Assembly (NCBI GenBank): GCA_036346205.1
Contig: JARFJB010002136.1
Span: 575,001-639,000, forward strand
Source of the DNA: Vesta saturnalis
Lineage: Eukaryota; Arthropoda; Insecta; Coleoptera; Lampyridae
DNA: 64,000 bases
Reading direction: 5' to 3'
Positions 22,080 to 34,543 of the stretch are shown here, piece after piece. The notes beneath the pieces are model-generated. The model saw only the letters and a program-made list of their open reading frames with translations. It made no database searches and was not told where the DNA came from. Made by a program: the position numbers and the translations under genes. Numbering within the stretch: position 1 is the first letter of the stretch; each line of letters opens with the position of its first letter.

Positions 22080-23530
22080 GCAAAACTAATTCTGAAGAAA
22101 TGCAGATGATTATTTAGTAATGGTAATAATCCTGTGTCTGCAAAATATTGGGAAGCAATATCTAAAGCATCTCTCCTTTCTTCAGCTAGTAATGAATATT
22201 CTTTGTTTATATTTATTGTAGGATCCAACATATTGCCAAAAAGTGAAAGGGGGTTAGAGCATGAACATATCTTTTATTAAATATTTGATACTGACGCAAG
22301 CTTCTTTCTTCTACAAAACTGTTAAGAATAGCTATTAACTTTTTCCATGTGTAAACTGCTCGAGATAAAAATGCACCTTTTTTGTTTTATTACGTCAAGT
22401 GCTATAGAAATTGGTTTTAGCAACTGTAGAAAATCTTCAGCCACCCTTTTAATATAGATATCTGAAACTTTTTTGAAAATCATTGGATCAATTTCTTCTT
22501 TATGCTCTTCACATATTAATAACAATTTCGGCCATTCATTTACATAGATCTCAAGACAATCTGAAAGTGTATTCCATCGAACATCTTGAGGTAAGACCAA
22601 TTTCTTGCTCCCTTTTTCTTGATACCAAGCATTTGGCAAATGGGTATTTCTGAAGTATTTCACAATTTGTACTATATGTTCTTTTACCTGCGATGTTTCT
22701 AAATCTTTAGAGAGCAAACTAACCAAGTGCGCCGAACAACCATGTGTAATTATAGGACAACTGAACGACTCGGAAATTTTTTTCTTTATACTGACCATGT
22801 TGCCCGCATTGTCTGTCGCAATACTGGTAACTTTACAGTTAGTTTCATTTTTACACTTATTTATTGTGTTAATAGCCAACTCAGCAAGATAGTCAGCTGT
22901 ATGGGGATGACCGGATGTGTCTATGCTTTCCAAGAAAACACTGTTTCCATCCTCTGCTATCAAAACGACACAGATTATCGGCTCATTATGTATATTGGAT
23001 CATCCATCTAAAGACATGCAAACATACTGTCCAGAAAACTTGTTCAAACATTTAGATTTTTCTTCCTCAAATATTTCATTCAGGAGCGTTGACGGTAACT
23101 GAAATTTAGATGGAGGAACGTAACCGGGTTTTAGCATTTCTCTGGCTTTTCGAATTTCCCTATTTTTTGGCTATTTGTCTGTCCAATTCTTTCTTCTTAT
23201 CTTGTCCAGTTCGCCCAACAAAAGAACCCAAATGACCGCTACTTCCACTATTTTCTCTTTCACCTACACTTCCCTTTTCACAGTTCTCGTTTCTTTGTTT
23301 TTTTTTGGAACCGGATAATTTCATTCTGGATAGTTCCAGGCTGTTTCAACATCAATGATATCACTAGTTTTACTTTCACAGATTTCCCACTGACTTTTTA
23401 ATTTGCCTACTAGACCCTGCAATTCTTTACCACACTTTTTACACACTCCTCTGCAACCTAGTTTGCCAACCACTTTCTTTTTTACAAAATGTTGCCAAAT
23501 GCTAAATTCTTTTCTGCCCCGGCTTGTCAT
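22080..23530 (-). pseudogene. hAT transposase (BED finger plus DUF659), broken
   Basis: The N-terminal frame 23530-23321 reads MTSRGRKEFSIWQHF, then CKKCGKELQGLVGKLK. This is a BED-type zinc finger in which the usual histidine pair is lost. A second part from about 23110 reads FSGQYVCMSLDG, a stop, then 213 codons at 22963-22322. These are typical of the hAT DUF659/RNase H-like domain: IDTSGHPHTADYLAELAINT, SIATDNAGNMVS (catalytic aspartate), THGCSAHLVSLL and DVRWNTLSDCLE. The C-terminal dimerisation region is only dimly visible down to about 22080. I did not find the TIRs. Several stops and frameshifts are present. Confidence 0.83.
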
Positions 23531-23731
23531 GACTCCTGTCTTGCTAGATTACCCACAGAACCAAAAATATTACTAATAACTAGAATAAGTGCGTGTCATT
23601 TATATAGCTGAGCGTTTTCTGCCAGTGTTTACAAGTTTCAACAATTCCCCAAACTCCCAAAACTACGTGAACAAAATTTTCACGTTAACACCTGACGAGT
23701 TTTGCTTCCTATCTGTACTATTCCTGCCTAC

Positions 23732-24171
23732 TAGGGTTGCAAAGTTTAATAAATAGATTTTATTAAACGAGTAGAAACTTATATTAAACGTATTACCCGC
23801 GTTTAAACGCCTATCAAATGCAAATTTGTGAGATTCTATGAAACTATCCTAAACTACTAAATGCTTCAAAATAAAAACACATTTTCATTGTTGTATATTC
23901 AATAGAAATAAGATTTATGACTCCACATGCAGTATGCAGTAAATAAAAAGCTGAGCTAAATTTGTAAGGTGAGTATAGAAAAAGACTTCTGCAGTTCTGC
24001 TAAATACCTTATCTTGTTTGTTGTAGTTCTAGTGGGTTTAATACTCCCATTGTATGGCTTGAAAAATTGCTGACATTAAAAGGTTTTGACGGTTAAACAC
24101 GAACTTATAACGTTTTACCTATGCAAGGACGTTTACACGTAAACGTTTAATCTTTAATCGCTGCAACCCTA
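23732..24171. mobile_element. 440-bp hAT-like MITE
   Basis: Tips TAGGGTTGCAAAGTTTAAT and ATCGCTGCAACCCTA are imperfect inverted repeats. The flanking octamers CTGCCTAC (23724-23731) and CTGCCTGC (24172-24179) match at 7 of 8 positions, as expected for an 8-bp hAT duplication. No coding. It may be unrelated to the hAT transposase immediately to its left. Confidence 0.78.
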
Positions 24172-24339
24172 CTGCCTGCAAATATTCGTTTGCTTAACAG
24201 TACATAAATAGTTAGAATTATTTGAAATTAATATATTAATTAAAACATTATTTTGTATTAAAAATAAAGTTTATTCCTTATTCAGATTAACAATAATAGT
24301 AAGAAAATGCATAATGTACATTTCAGTTGGCAAAATGTG

Positions 24340-26060
24340 ACAACGAATTATAAAAATTGTGGTGTTCAGGTTCCAGAACATTATCCTATTTTTGCTTTTG
24401 TATTTTCAGCCGTTCATCATATTCTAAAGGAATTTCGTTATTTGCCCAAAGTTTGGCGTTCATATTTTTACGTTGTGGCAAAGTTTGCCATTCATCTGTA
24501 TGGTATAATAAATTATACCATCTGGTCTGCACTGAATTGCTCCTATTAGTTACAGGACCTCCGACTTTATATCCAGGTCGAAAGGATTTATGAACGTTGC
24601 ACGCTTTATTTATAGTCGCGAAAAAAATCATGGCGAAGGTATTGAACAAAGTAAGGTTGAGGTTTACGTCTTGCCTGTTTGCAAGTAGCTATATAACTAG
24701 ATGGAGTGTCAAATGTTCTAATTTCTGAATCGTCTTTCAATGCATCGAGTCATACTCCATCTGGGCATGACCCTTTTCCAGAATCTTCTGCGTAGTGGTG
24801 ATGTTACAGTTAATTGCAAGATTGAGTAACGTGTCAGATAGTGTGGTATTTCTATTTACCATCACGGGATAATTTCATCACCAGCATTAAACGGCACCTC
24901 AGAAGCAATAAAATGCTGCAAAATTGACGCAAACTCATTTGCATTGAGTAACCTTCTGATTCGTCCCAGAGATAGCAATATCCTGCACTATCTTTTAAAC
25001 TAAATAAAGTAAAGTTGTGCACTATCAATTTGGTTTTATAATAAACTGCTGAGGCTTTAAGAACAGGGCATAGAAGCACTGATTGTAAATCCATTGTATA
25101 TACAAACTTTCCATTAATTTTATCTTGTTGTTTTTGTTGTCTTGCTTCTTATTTTCTTCTTAGGTGCAAATTATATTGCTCTTCCGATAGGTTTTTGGTC
25201 TTAAAACCAATGCAGATGTCACTGGTTTTCGGCATAAAAATACTGAAATTCATTTCAGTATTTAGTATTTAAGTGATTTTATATTTTTCTCAGTGCAAAA
25301 TTGGTTCCAAATAACGTTTGCTAGAAGACGATTGGCAATAGTGTGATCCTACTGTGGGTAACAAGTCTAAAAAACTCCCGTATTTGATTTCTACCTTCAA
25401 TATGCTTCTTTTTATTATTTTTTCACTATTTTGAACTGGATTGTCTATTTCACTGGTTTTGCTCTCCACCCAGTGAAGCACAGTCCATTGCTTGATTCCG
25501 AGCGTGCCTAGGAACATTTTTGGTACACTCTTATTCGGACATTTCTTTTTTTAGGTGAAAATATAGAGACATTTTTCGTCTGGATATTTCATTTATCCTA
25601 GTTTTTGTATCATTAGGGATTTTTACATCTACCAACATTTTAATATAAACTTTTTTTTCATGCCATGTTATTTTCCAAAAGCTTTCAAAAATTCTCTTTC
25701 TTATATATTCATCAAACATTGTATTTTGGTCCTCTGCTTGCTTAATATGAACAATCACAAAAAAAGTTGTAACTTTCTTTCTGCCCGAGGTATACTGTAA
25801 CTCCATTTTCCAGATTTCGTTCTTCCCAAGCCCTCATAAGCTTCGTCCCTTTCTCTCTTTCGTTGATTTTTTACAACAGTCCATTTTCCTCGATGGACAT
25901 GTCCTTTTCGAGTCCATTTCTTTTCAAATTGTTTTTCTTCGTCGTTCCCTTCTCTGATACTAACTTCTTTTCCGCACCGACTGCAGGACTTTTCTTCTTC
26001 CAGTACAGTACGTAAATCACCATCAGTATTAATTCCTGAGTTTTTTATTCGTATTGTTGA
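24340..26060 (-). pseudogene. Degenerate DDE-type transposon protein of a family widespread in arthropods
   Basis: Minus fragments in order: a C-rich basic start (SCSRCGKEV at about 25980); ESFWKITWHEKKVYIKMLVD and SRRKMSLYFHLKKE (25806-25531); MFLGTLGIKQWTV and LLPTVGSHYCQSSSSKRYLEP (25517-25290); LSEEQYNLHLRRK; VYTMDLQSVLLCPVLKASAV with a conserved aspartate (25100); YYKTKLIVHNFTLFSLK; LEKGHAQMEYDSMH (about 24760); and DEWQTLPQRK (24430). I recognise this as a multi-copy arthropod orphan family, with the S-H-Y-C-x-x-x-S-x-R-x-Y-L signature, that looks transposon-derived. I cannot name the superfamily. D (TMDL) and E (QMEYDS) could belong to an RNase H-like triad; that is inference. Many frame breaks. 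Confidence 0.65.
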
Positions 26061-26324
26061 TGGTTGTTAGGTTTTGCTCTGCCTCATTTCCATGCATTAA
26101 TTCTGTTACTATTTTCTGACTTTTGTCAAACGTGTACAACTCATTTTCTAATTCGTAATGGGCGTTTTTATCTTGGCTATTTTCTGTGACACATACTTCT
26201 TCACGTGAAGGCCGAATATTATTCTCAATAATAGGGGTTGAACTAAGCATTTCTTGATCTAAAAGTAAGGTTAGTTATGAAACAATGTAAAAACTTAATC
26301 ACCCTCCCTTTCTTGGTCATTATT

Positions 26325-26326
26325 CA

Positions 26327-26385
<59 letters not shown>
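26325..26385. repeat. (TA)n microsatellite
   Basis: About 30 uninterrupted AT dinucleotides. Confidence 0.98.
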
Positions 26386-26386
<1 letters not shown>

Positions 26387-26703
26387 TGCTTCAGGTGAAG
26401 TCTGAATTAGATTTTCAATACTACTTAATGGTAGTAGAGTTTTGTAGAGCTTAAAATATAATTAAATTAATAAGCAGTCAGTTTGGAAAAATTATAATAA
26501 ATCACTTACCACTAGAATGTTCTTTTAGTGCCATGTTTAACAACACTTTTCCCGTGCTATAGATTATTTTGATATTTGAAAACTTAAAGTACCTACTTAT
26601 TTTCAATTTTACAAGAATAACGCTGTCAACTAATTTATATAGTTCTCGTTAATTTTGAGTATTTAGTTTTTTAGATTAGCTATCTATGAAAATAGAAGCA
26701 ATT

Positions 26704-29041
26704 AAAAACCGTGTAAGTCTGACCTACTAGATTTTTAAGAAAATTTTAAAGCTGTGAAGTCTAAGGTTTTTAAATTAATCTGAATATTAAAATACTTACA
26801 CGGTTTTTACACTGTCTCAAATTGGTTCTGTATGTATGACTATCTCTGTTATTATAAGAGCTGCAAAATCGATCAAGTGGACAATATTACTCAGGATGCT
26901 ATTACCATTCCAGAAATGCTATTACATTTTATCAATTGTTTTTAGTTTTTGAAAAAATTGTGGGAAACCAAGATGGTGTATTTTTGACAGACCCCCGTAG
27001 CTCGGTTATTAGAGAACATACGGTATTTTGGTTTAAATATTCTATGGGTACTTTTTTTAAGAACTTTATAATAAAAAATAAAACAAAAGAACATCTTTTT
27101 CAGATTTCGAGATAATGACTATAGATTTATTTTTTCTTATGGACGCCATATATGCATTAAATAGCATTTTTTTTTCTTCTTTTCAAATATCAAAATATCT
27201 AAAAATGTTCTACTAAAAATTTTGTTGCTATGCTCGATAAGGTCTTAGTAGGCGAGCTAACAATTTCTTTATCTTAGAACTGTCAAATTTTAGTTGGTTT
27301 AATTAAAATTACCTTTTGTGTTGAGTCCATTGCATTTAGTTCGTTTTTTTTTAATTCGCAATTGCTTGCTTGTCTTTAACTTAATTTCCATTAAATTATA
27401 ACTTTCAAATTCCCAACCATTAGACATGGCTGTTAATTATACAAATGAAGAACAAATTGACATGTTAGAAACCTACTTCGAAGCCTACAGAAACGCTGCA
27501 GCGGATGCTGAAATTTATGAAAATAAATTTCCTGAACGACATCAACCAAATGCAAGATATTTTAGGAATTGAATTTGCTGAATTATGGAAGTTTTGTAAA
27601 ACCCAGAAATCATAAATATGCTGTTGAAAATGAGGAAAGAAATAATCTTGTGTTACAATACACTAACAATAACTCCACAGCATTGGTTAGAAAAATTGGT
27701 AATGAAACAAATATTCATAGGTCATCCGTCCATCGAGTGCTGGACGCCAATAAATACCATCCATATAAGTCTAGGATAGTAAAAGGTTTATCGGCAAATG
27801 ATTTTCCACGAAGAGTAAGATTTCGTGAATGATACATCCAAAATATGCGAGAAAATCCCAATTTTTCTATGAAAATTTTATGGACTGATGAAACTCCATT
27901 TACCAATTTGCGGAGTTTTCAACAGGCGTAATACCCATCACTGGGCTATAGTAAATCCATAACTCACCTCACAAAGACGATTTCAAACAAAATAGGTAGA
28001 TATAAAATGAAATTCAAATTTAAATATGAAATTTTAGAAATTATTACTTAAGAAATCAATTAATTGGGCCATTCATTTTTAATTTCAATTTAAATGCAGC
28101 ACGATACCTTGAACTCTTAAAAGAGCAAATAATGTCAGGTGTAAGGGCAGCTGTGGGGAACTTGGATCAAATTTGTTTAATGCACAATGGTTGTCCTGCT
28201 CATAATGCCGCCGTCGTAAAGAATTATTTAGACCAAAACTTTTCCAATAGATTAATTGCGAATAATGGCGACATTTTGTGGCCTGCTAGATCCCTTAGAA
28301 CGAAACTTTCGCAATTGAAGCTCCAGAAAATATTGCAATTTTAGAAGAAAGAGTCCGAAATAGCTTGTGCTTTTTCATAATTATTGAAGTATTCAGTTGC
28401 CTATTGAAGGAGGTATTAATTAGTGAACGTCAAAAAACCTGAACGTTATAGTGAACCATGACCTAACATTTTTTTTTGCGATTTACAGGTAACTAACATT
28501 TTTAGTTTATTTCCGTATTCATTGAAAAGAAAATATCATATTGACATTTTTGAAAAGAGGAAAAAAATGCCATTTAATGTATTAATATGGCGTCCATAAG
28601 AAAAAAGAAAGCTATGATCATTATCTCGAAATCTGAAAAAGATATTCTTTTGTTTTATTTTTTATTGTAAAGTTCTTAAAAAAGTACCCGTAGAATGTCT
28701 AAACCAAAATACCGTATGTTCTCTAATTACCGAGCTACCGTCTGTCAAAAATGCACCATTTCGGTTTCCCGCAATTTCTTCAAAAACCAAAAACAATTGA
28801 TAAAATGTAATAGCACTTCTGGAATGGTATTAGAATCCTAAGAAACATTGTCCATTTGACCGATTTTGCAGCTCTTATAATTAAAGACATCCATACATGC
28901 AGCACCAATTTAAGACACAGTGTAGAAGTACCACTAAAAGTCGTGAACCTACGAGGTTTTTCAAGTAGCAGAAGACTATAATTTTAGTGTAAAAACCGTT
29001 CAAATTAAAAATTTTCTGATAAGCGGATTTACACGGTTTTT
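26704..29041 (+). mobile_element. DUF4817/DDE_3 element with about 400-bp TIRs
   Basis: The ends AAAAACCGTGTAA (26704) and TTACACGGTTTTT (29041) are complementary. After a less-conserved subterminal stretch, long inverted arms follow at about 26815-27200 and 28535-28930. They share ATAGCATTTTTTT/AAAAAAATGCCATTT, ATGGACGCCATA, GAGATAATGA and TACGGTATTTTGGTTTA. A transposase relic on plus lies between them. Arm divergence of roughly 10-15 percent suggests an old insertion. The target duplication is ambiguous because the flanks are A/T runs. Confidence 0.82.
27426..28420 (+). pseudogene. DUF4817/DDE_3 transposase inside the long-TIR element
   Basis: It starts MAVNYTNEEQIDMLETYF at 27426, shifts frame at about 27570 and continues SFVKPRNHKYAVENEERN. 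The helix-turn-helix region reads NIHRSSVHRVLDANKYHPY. The first DDE block is ILWTDETPFTN at about 27895. A noncoding-looking stretch is followed at 28132 by FMHDGCPAHN-like sequence, seen as LMHNGCPAHNAAVVKNYLDQ; here the second catalytic aspartate reads N. It ends near WPARSLRT where the family has W-P-A-R-S-P-D-L. Frameshifts and the lost aspartate mean it is dead. Confidence 0.85.
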
Positions 29042-30679
29042 AAACAAAGCCGGCCAAATGATTGCAGGATGCTTTTATCATTTTTAAACTAATACATTCA
29101 AATAGGGTAGGCCAGATATCGAGCTTTCGCAGTGAACGCTCAAGAAAGAAATAGACTAAATGCAACTTTTTATGATACCATCAATTGCATAACTGTTTCT
29201 CTTCGGTTAAATTTTTCTTTACAACTGAAAAGAAAACAAAATCCAGATATCATTGTGCACTATAAAACCAAATGCTTGTCACATAAGGAATTAGTGGCAA
29301 AATGGTGTCAAACTTCACGTTGGTTATGATTGAGGTTATGGCAAAACAGGAAAATCGTGATCAAATTTCTGTTTCGAGTTAACTTAAACCGTCTATGTGA
29401 TTTACTCCGTTTGATTAACCGAAACAAATGAAAATTGTCATTGATAACGCATATCTTCTTTTTCTTATACCAAATTGCTAACGACTTCGTGATTCCAGAC
29501 ACTTCATCCACGATTCACTAATAGAAATCGATTTGACAATAAAATAAAGTTAGAAATAATATTTCAGCTTTCTAAAGTCTTGGATTTTTACTGTTTTAAT
29601 AAACTAGTGAAAGTGATTAAAAGGCAGACGCAAAATGTATCAAATTTCAATTAGTGTCAAGTAGCATATCTTTTACTTTAATTATGTAAGCACTGAACTC
29701 CTTAGCTGCAGCCGGAAAATATTCAGTGGGCTATGAGCAGTGATATTAAAAATGTATTTTTATTCAGGTATGAATTCTATTTTGTTAATTTTATTTTTAG
29801 GCACACGTAATTTTGTAAAGTACAGAAAGTTTTTTATATTTTTTAAATGATTACACCTCTTATAACAAGAATTATATCACTGGTTAATATTTTTTTTTAA
29901 ACCAACGTAATGAAATTTTTTTGCGTATTTCTTTACAGAAAAATACAGCTTTATACTAGCATGAATTCCGTCCGTCCGAAGACGAAATCTCAGTGGTGAT
30001 ATCTCGTAAAAGTCTTGGGAAAGTTTATTTAATAGATTTTAACGCGTAGGTTGGACATGAAGCAAGAATTTTGTAAAAAAGTTTTCTCCGCTGAGAATCG
30101 GCAATTTTAAGTAGCTGTAGTTTCATACTTCGCAGCTCGCAAGCAATTGTGTCACTCGCGCGAGTGTTTCTATAATATATAGTACATGTGACAATAAAAT
30201 AGATAGTAATATTGACCTATTTCCTTTTTTTTTTTACAAGAGAGATTGGAGATTACACTTAGGAACTTTCGAGCACCTTAGCTCCCAAAAGTAGCCACTG
30301 TAAGTTTTACGTAACGAATTTATTTTGGTGCTATTCAATACAAGTATTATTTTCTAAATTTATGTACAAATAGCTTATTTTTAAATCAGCGAAATTTACG
30401 TGGGTGTTAATATTTATTTTTATAAATTAATACGCCAGTTTTTACACTCTTGTTTACATTAAAAATCTAAATTAGTTTTCATTATTGAGCTTCTAGTAGT
30501 TGTAAAGAAATGTATTGAGAACTTAACATTGCATTCTTTTCTGTCATTATGTACCAGTTGGGTTTTTTGCACTTCGAAGTTTAAGAAATATGGAGATGCT
30601 ACTGTTTGTTGCAAACCTTCAAAGGTTTCGGATTTGAGCATAACGATGGTGGGATGGTCATATATTAATAGGCACCTTA
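29042..30679. other. No recognisable gene
   Basis: AT-rich. Short ORFs at 29132, 29308 (minus) and 30459 (minus) carry no motifs. The last one runs into the inverted repeat that begins near 30680. Confidence 0.5.
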
Positions 30680-31478
30680 GACCGCGTTTTTCAACCTTCA
30701 GTTGGATTATAAACTTGAAATTAGGTATGCTGTCATAATCGATCATGTCCGTTCTACCTAAAATATTTTTATTCCACCAGCAATACTGGGTGTGCTAAAA
30801 GTCGGTAGCAGCTTTTTTAATTTAAACGAAAACCTACATTTTTTCTCACATGGTTCGATTCCGCCGTCCAATTCCGAGTTTAGTTATGTTAACCTATCTA
30901 ATATAGTTTTTGACATATGTCGATTTTTGTGTAAAAAATTATCGCAGTAGTATCTCGCAAACTAATCTAAGTTAGGAAACCAAACTGTGGAAGTTAGCTA
31001 GAAGTCCAGGTTAACCCTTGATGTCCCATTGATGGTTCCATTTTGTACCGTATGGGCGGAGACGATTGTCAGATGTCGTACTCATTTATTGTCAAAAACT
31101 CCATTTTTGAATGGCACATTCTATTTTTTTTTGTATGCTATTCGAAAGAAAATTGAATTTTAGGGCAAGTTACTTAAGTATTTGTTACACCTAACTTCAA
31201 CTTCTATCGACTTAATCAATAAATGCTTTACATTTCCAAGAGATTCTTTGCTTTTTCGAGTATGCCATGGAAACAAAAGACAATTGTGTATAAGTAGTTC
31301 ATAGTCTGTCGAAGTGAAATGAATTGTGCTAATTCATAAATAAGTGATTCGAAAATGCAAAATTATCCAAACGAAGTTGTGTTCGACTTATTTGTAATCC
31401 GTGGCGTGTGCCAAAGAAATATTCAGCTGACTGTTCGTGAGTTTAATTTAAAATATAAACATAACATAACCGGCACGC
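30680..31478 (+). mobile_element. 5' part of a DUF4817/DDE_3 element (TIR plus transposase N-terminus)
   Basis: From 30680 to about 31300 the sequence is the inverted match of 57780-58325; landmarks are GATCATGTCCGTT, ACTGGGTGT, TTGGTTTCC on the other copy, and GAGATTCTTTGCTTTTTCGA. It is followed at 31355 by the N-terminus of a DUF4817 transposase (MQNYPNEVVFDLFVIRG ... LTVREFNLKYKH), which breaks off at about 31478 where a LINE 3' end begins. The C-terminal half of the same type of element lies at 57150-58340 in the same orientation. Confidence 0.75.
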
Positions 31479-31820
31479 TATTCCCTTCTGGGGTAGGCAA
31501 AACAATCGCTGCCTCATTTATTTTTCTCCATGCTTTCCTATCCCTGCATACCTCCCTAGCTTCCGCAAGACTCATATATTGTCTGACATGCCCTTTTATT
31601 TTTAAAACTTCGTATCTTTCATTCTTTTATCATACATTCTACTGCATTTAGTCAAGTTTTCGTGGCATACCAGGCCCGACATTACCTCTAACTTCACCCA
31701 CATATATTTGCTTGTTAATCTTGCGTTATTCATTCTCTCGATGTGACCAAACCAACGTAGTGTACTACTTTTATATCTATGCATCATCGCCTTTTCTTCG
31801 CTAGACTCCTTCATTATACA
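31479..31820 (-). pseudogene. LINE C-terminal end
   Basis: On minus the frame gives STLRWFGHIERMNNARLTSK, then ...KLEVMSGLVCHENLTK, the post-RT tail seen in many insect LINEs (R-W-F-G-H-x-x-R-M ... G-R-x-R-x-x-W). The low-coordinate end carries repeats of TTATG, resembling a 3' tail, and adjoins the truncated DUF4817 coding sequence. The piece that should come directly before it is at 56840-57130. Confidence 0.8.
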
Positions 31821-31825
31821 GGGCG

Positions 31826-32300
31826 AGTGTATATTGCGTAGACGGAGGATTTCTCCTTAACTATGGAGATATCAAAACGAATTTTGGTGTGGTAATACAC
31901 GATCATTGGACCTTCATTCTAAAAATATTTAGGTATATACAGGGTGATTGACAAAAATATGCCAACCCAAACCTGTGTTTTTTTAATGGAACACCCTGTA
32001 TATTTTTGCATTTTTGGATTCACTGTTACATTTAGAATAAAAGTATAGAAATTTGTATCTGTATCTCTATTCGTTCTGCAAATACCGTCACTTTAGTACC
32101 AAAATAGAGTTAACTTTGGAACCACGATGCAAGCGTTGTCACCACGATTTTGTAAATCTGTTTATACCACCGACTATTAATAATAGTCTACTAACAAACA
32201 AACTGGAAATTTTTCGAAAACATGTAAAACTATACAGAATGATTAACTTACGGGAAATGTAAGTTTTATCAATTTTTTCAAATGCAACACCCTGTATATT
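31826..32300. repeat. DUF4817-type terminal repeats / probable MITE
   Basis: TATACAGGG(C/T)GA occurs at 31823 and 31937 and the complementary (C)ACCCTGTATATTTTT at 31992 and 32288. These are the tips typical of the DUF4817 elements elsewhere in the window. A non-coding unit from about 31937 to 32303 could be a MITE, but nested short versions make the exact bounds uncertain. Confidence 0.55.
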
Positions 32301-32394
32301 TTTTCATATTTCGATTCCCCGTAAAAAGTAGATACTAATTGATAATAGGTGCAATAGCATCATCAAGTGCACAGTATATTAAAATGTCTGAAAA

Positions 32395-32755
32395 ATTTTA
32401 CAGAATTTCACGATTTCCTAAAGTAATAGGTGCACTAGACTGCACTTTAATTCGCATAGATTCACCTGGTGGGGATGACACCGAAATTTTGCTGATCGTG
32501 ACCTAAAAATAAGGGACATTGTAGCCAGATGGCCTGGATTAAACCATGATCAAACAATTTTCAATAACAGTAGAGAAAAGAAGGTTTGAAGAAAGAGAGT
32601 TCGGTAACTTTTTACTCCTTGCAGATTCTGGGTATGAATTAAAACCTTATATTTTTACAAAACATCAGGAAACCCGCACAGCTGCAGAAGCCTTATATAA
32701 TGAATCAATTATTAGGAGTCGGTGTGTGGTGGAAAGGCAATATGGTGCGTGGAAA
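32395..32755 (+). pseudogene. PIF/Harbinger transposase, part 1
   Basis: The plus frames read FPKVIGALDCTLIRIDSPGG (first catalytic aspartate), DIVARWPGLNHDQTIFNNS, FGNFLLLADSGYELKPY (second aspartate) and VVERQYGAWK (glutamate). This is HARBI1-like order and spacing. The N-terminal third is absent and a 1-nt shift sits near 32490. The reading is cut immediately after the glutamate motif by a retroelement insertion, and resumes at 34544. Confidence 0.88.
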
Positions 32756-34543
32756 TTTTCAAATTCAAATTCATACAAGTTTATTTAAATTATGGTTACA
32801 ATTGTTGCTAAAGGGAATTTTTACAATTTCAGTCGGCTGCTCAGGCGAGGTAGCCTCTTCCGCCGGTTGATTACATAGTTTTTTTTTTGATATAATTACA
32901 TTTCATTTTTTATGTCTATAACATGTTATCTTATTATCTAGGCAAAAAAAAAGAAAAAAAAAACATGTTTAATTGGATTACGTTACTTAAGTAGTAGTAT
33001 TTCATTCCTATATTAGTGGGTGTTGAGGGCGGGACTCGTGGGTGGGTGGGCGCTGTTTCCGCGGAAGCAGGTGGGCTGGCCCCTTGAAGCACCAAAATTG
33101 CGTGTGGTAGTTATATGAAGAGAATTGTCGATACTGATAGCTATACTTAGTCCGGCAGACATCCCGACTCATCGCCGTTCCAGAAGTAATTTACACGAAA
33201 AGTGCAAACACCTCCTACCGTGTGTGAGGATTACTCGCTACAGGTCAGTCGCAGTTTGTGCCGAAACTAAGGCCGCTGCCACCCGTTGGATGACCGGCAG
33301 GACCTTCGCCATATCCACCGTCGCTTAGGCGTAACTAACGCCGGTTCGGACTAGAGACGGTGCCGCTGTGGGCGGTGTCCTCTTCTGTCGCTGTTATGGT
33401 GAATCTTCGGGCAACCCCTGAAGTTGTCCGGATGATCACCACCACAGTTTATGCTCCTTGCCCGGTTCGTACGGGGTTTGGTGCACTCACTGGAGTGGTG
33501 GTGTCCTGCACACTTGACACAGCGTGCCGCCGCTCTACAGCAACGCTGTGCGTGACGGAATCCCTGGCACCGGTGACACTGCCCGATGTCTGATCTCCGA
33601 CTCAAGTCTTCAGTGGAGACACGTGGGCGAGCCACATACTACACCAGCCGGATCTTCTTAAGGTCCTCTTCGGTTGGTACCTGGACCAGCAGAAGCGGGA
33701 TCGGTCTGCCTTGTTTCTTCATTCTGAAACAAGAGCTGATGTTAACGTCGTGCTTTTTAAGCTTAGCGGTAACGTCAGCCTCGGAGATTTCTACGGATAT
33801 TCCCCGTAGAACCACCTTGAACGAACGTTCCCTCTTTGCCTGATAGATATGGTACGGTGTACCATGCCTATCCATATACCGCATTAGCCTGTCACGGTCC
33901 TTGGCAGTGGCAGGCTGGATCAATCCTCGGCGATTGCCTTCACGTGTGAAGACGATCCCTCGGTGATCTAATTCTCGGGAGAACGCAACCCAGTTTTCCT
34001 TCTCGCGAAGGATTACTGGCGGAACCCTCTCACTGGCAGCGGGAGGCTCTTCTACGTCCGGGCGGTCCATGGTGTCAGCTAGGGCCTCGAACGCATTGAT
34101 AACGGTTGTGGGCGTGGTCGGTCGGTCTCTCGAAGATTTATTCGGCTTCTTCTTCTGGAGCCGGAACCCGTCGGACGGTGGCGATTTTCTTCTGCAACAA
34201 CGGTCCTTGGAGCTGCTGGAAGCGGTGAAGTAGCAATCTCTTCTTCCCTTTCCTTGGGCTTCTTTTTCTTCTTGCTCTTCTCATGGATGACTTCGTGATA
34301 GAAGGGGCAAGGGCTCGAACGGGACCTGCTCGTCGGTCAGCACGACGTCATTAGGTAGCGGGAAAAACTCGTTCTCTTCGTAACGACTCCGAAGAGCGTA
34401 CGGGTGCCTCTGCCGGAACGGTGGCTCTTTACCTGACATCGTGAAAACGACGCAGATAGCAGAACGTACGCACGTAAAAACTTTTAACAAAGTACGTTTA
34501 CAATGTTAAAACGTGATGTTCACTGATCTGCTTGCAGACAGCG
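32756..34543 (-). mobile_element. ORF1-only non-LTR retroelement inserted in Harbinger
   Basis: The 14-bp sequence ATGGTGCGTGGAAA occurs on both sides (32742-32755 and 34544-34557), a target duplication inside the Harbinger coding sequence. The enclosed 1.79 kb is markedly GC-richer than its surroundings. It carries a gag-like ORF1 on minus and no endonuclease or RT. Its 3' tail (low-coordinate end) is short TTTGAA repeats, as in some Jockey/R1/I-group elements. It needed the proteins of a related full element to insert, or lost ORF2 later. Confidence 0.85.
33351..34490 (-). pseudogene. Gag-like ORF1 with PRE_C2HC domain and zinc knuckles
   Basis: Three minus frames follow one another. A charged N-terminal piece spans 34490-34281. 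The middle at 34070-33639 includes HRGIVFTREGNRRGLIQPAT, then the PRE_C2HC-type domain FKVVLRGISVEISEADVTAK ... PLLLVQVPTEEDLKKI. At 33635-33351 come CCHC-like knuckles, CHRCQGFRHAQRCC and CVKCAGHHHSSEC. This is the ORF1/gag of a Jockey-group LINE. Small indels separate the frames. The nucleic-acid chaperone role is known for the family. Confidence 0.85.

Noticed and set aside
22727..23102. Plus-strand ORFs opposite the hAT gene
   Set aside because: They are antisense shadows of the DUF659 coding region.
33125..33843. Plus-strand ORFs opposite the gag gene
   Set aside because: The minus frames carry zinc knuckles and the PRE_C2HC-like domain; the plus ORFs are GC-driven shadows.
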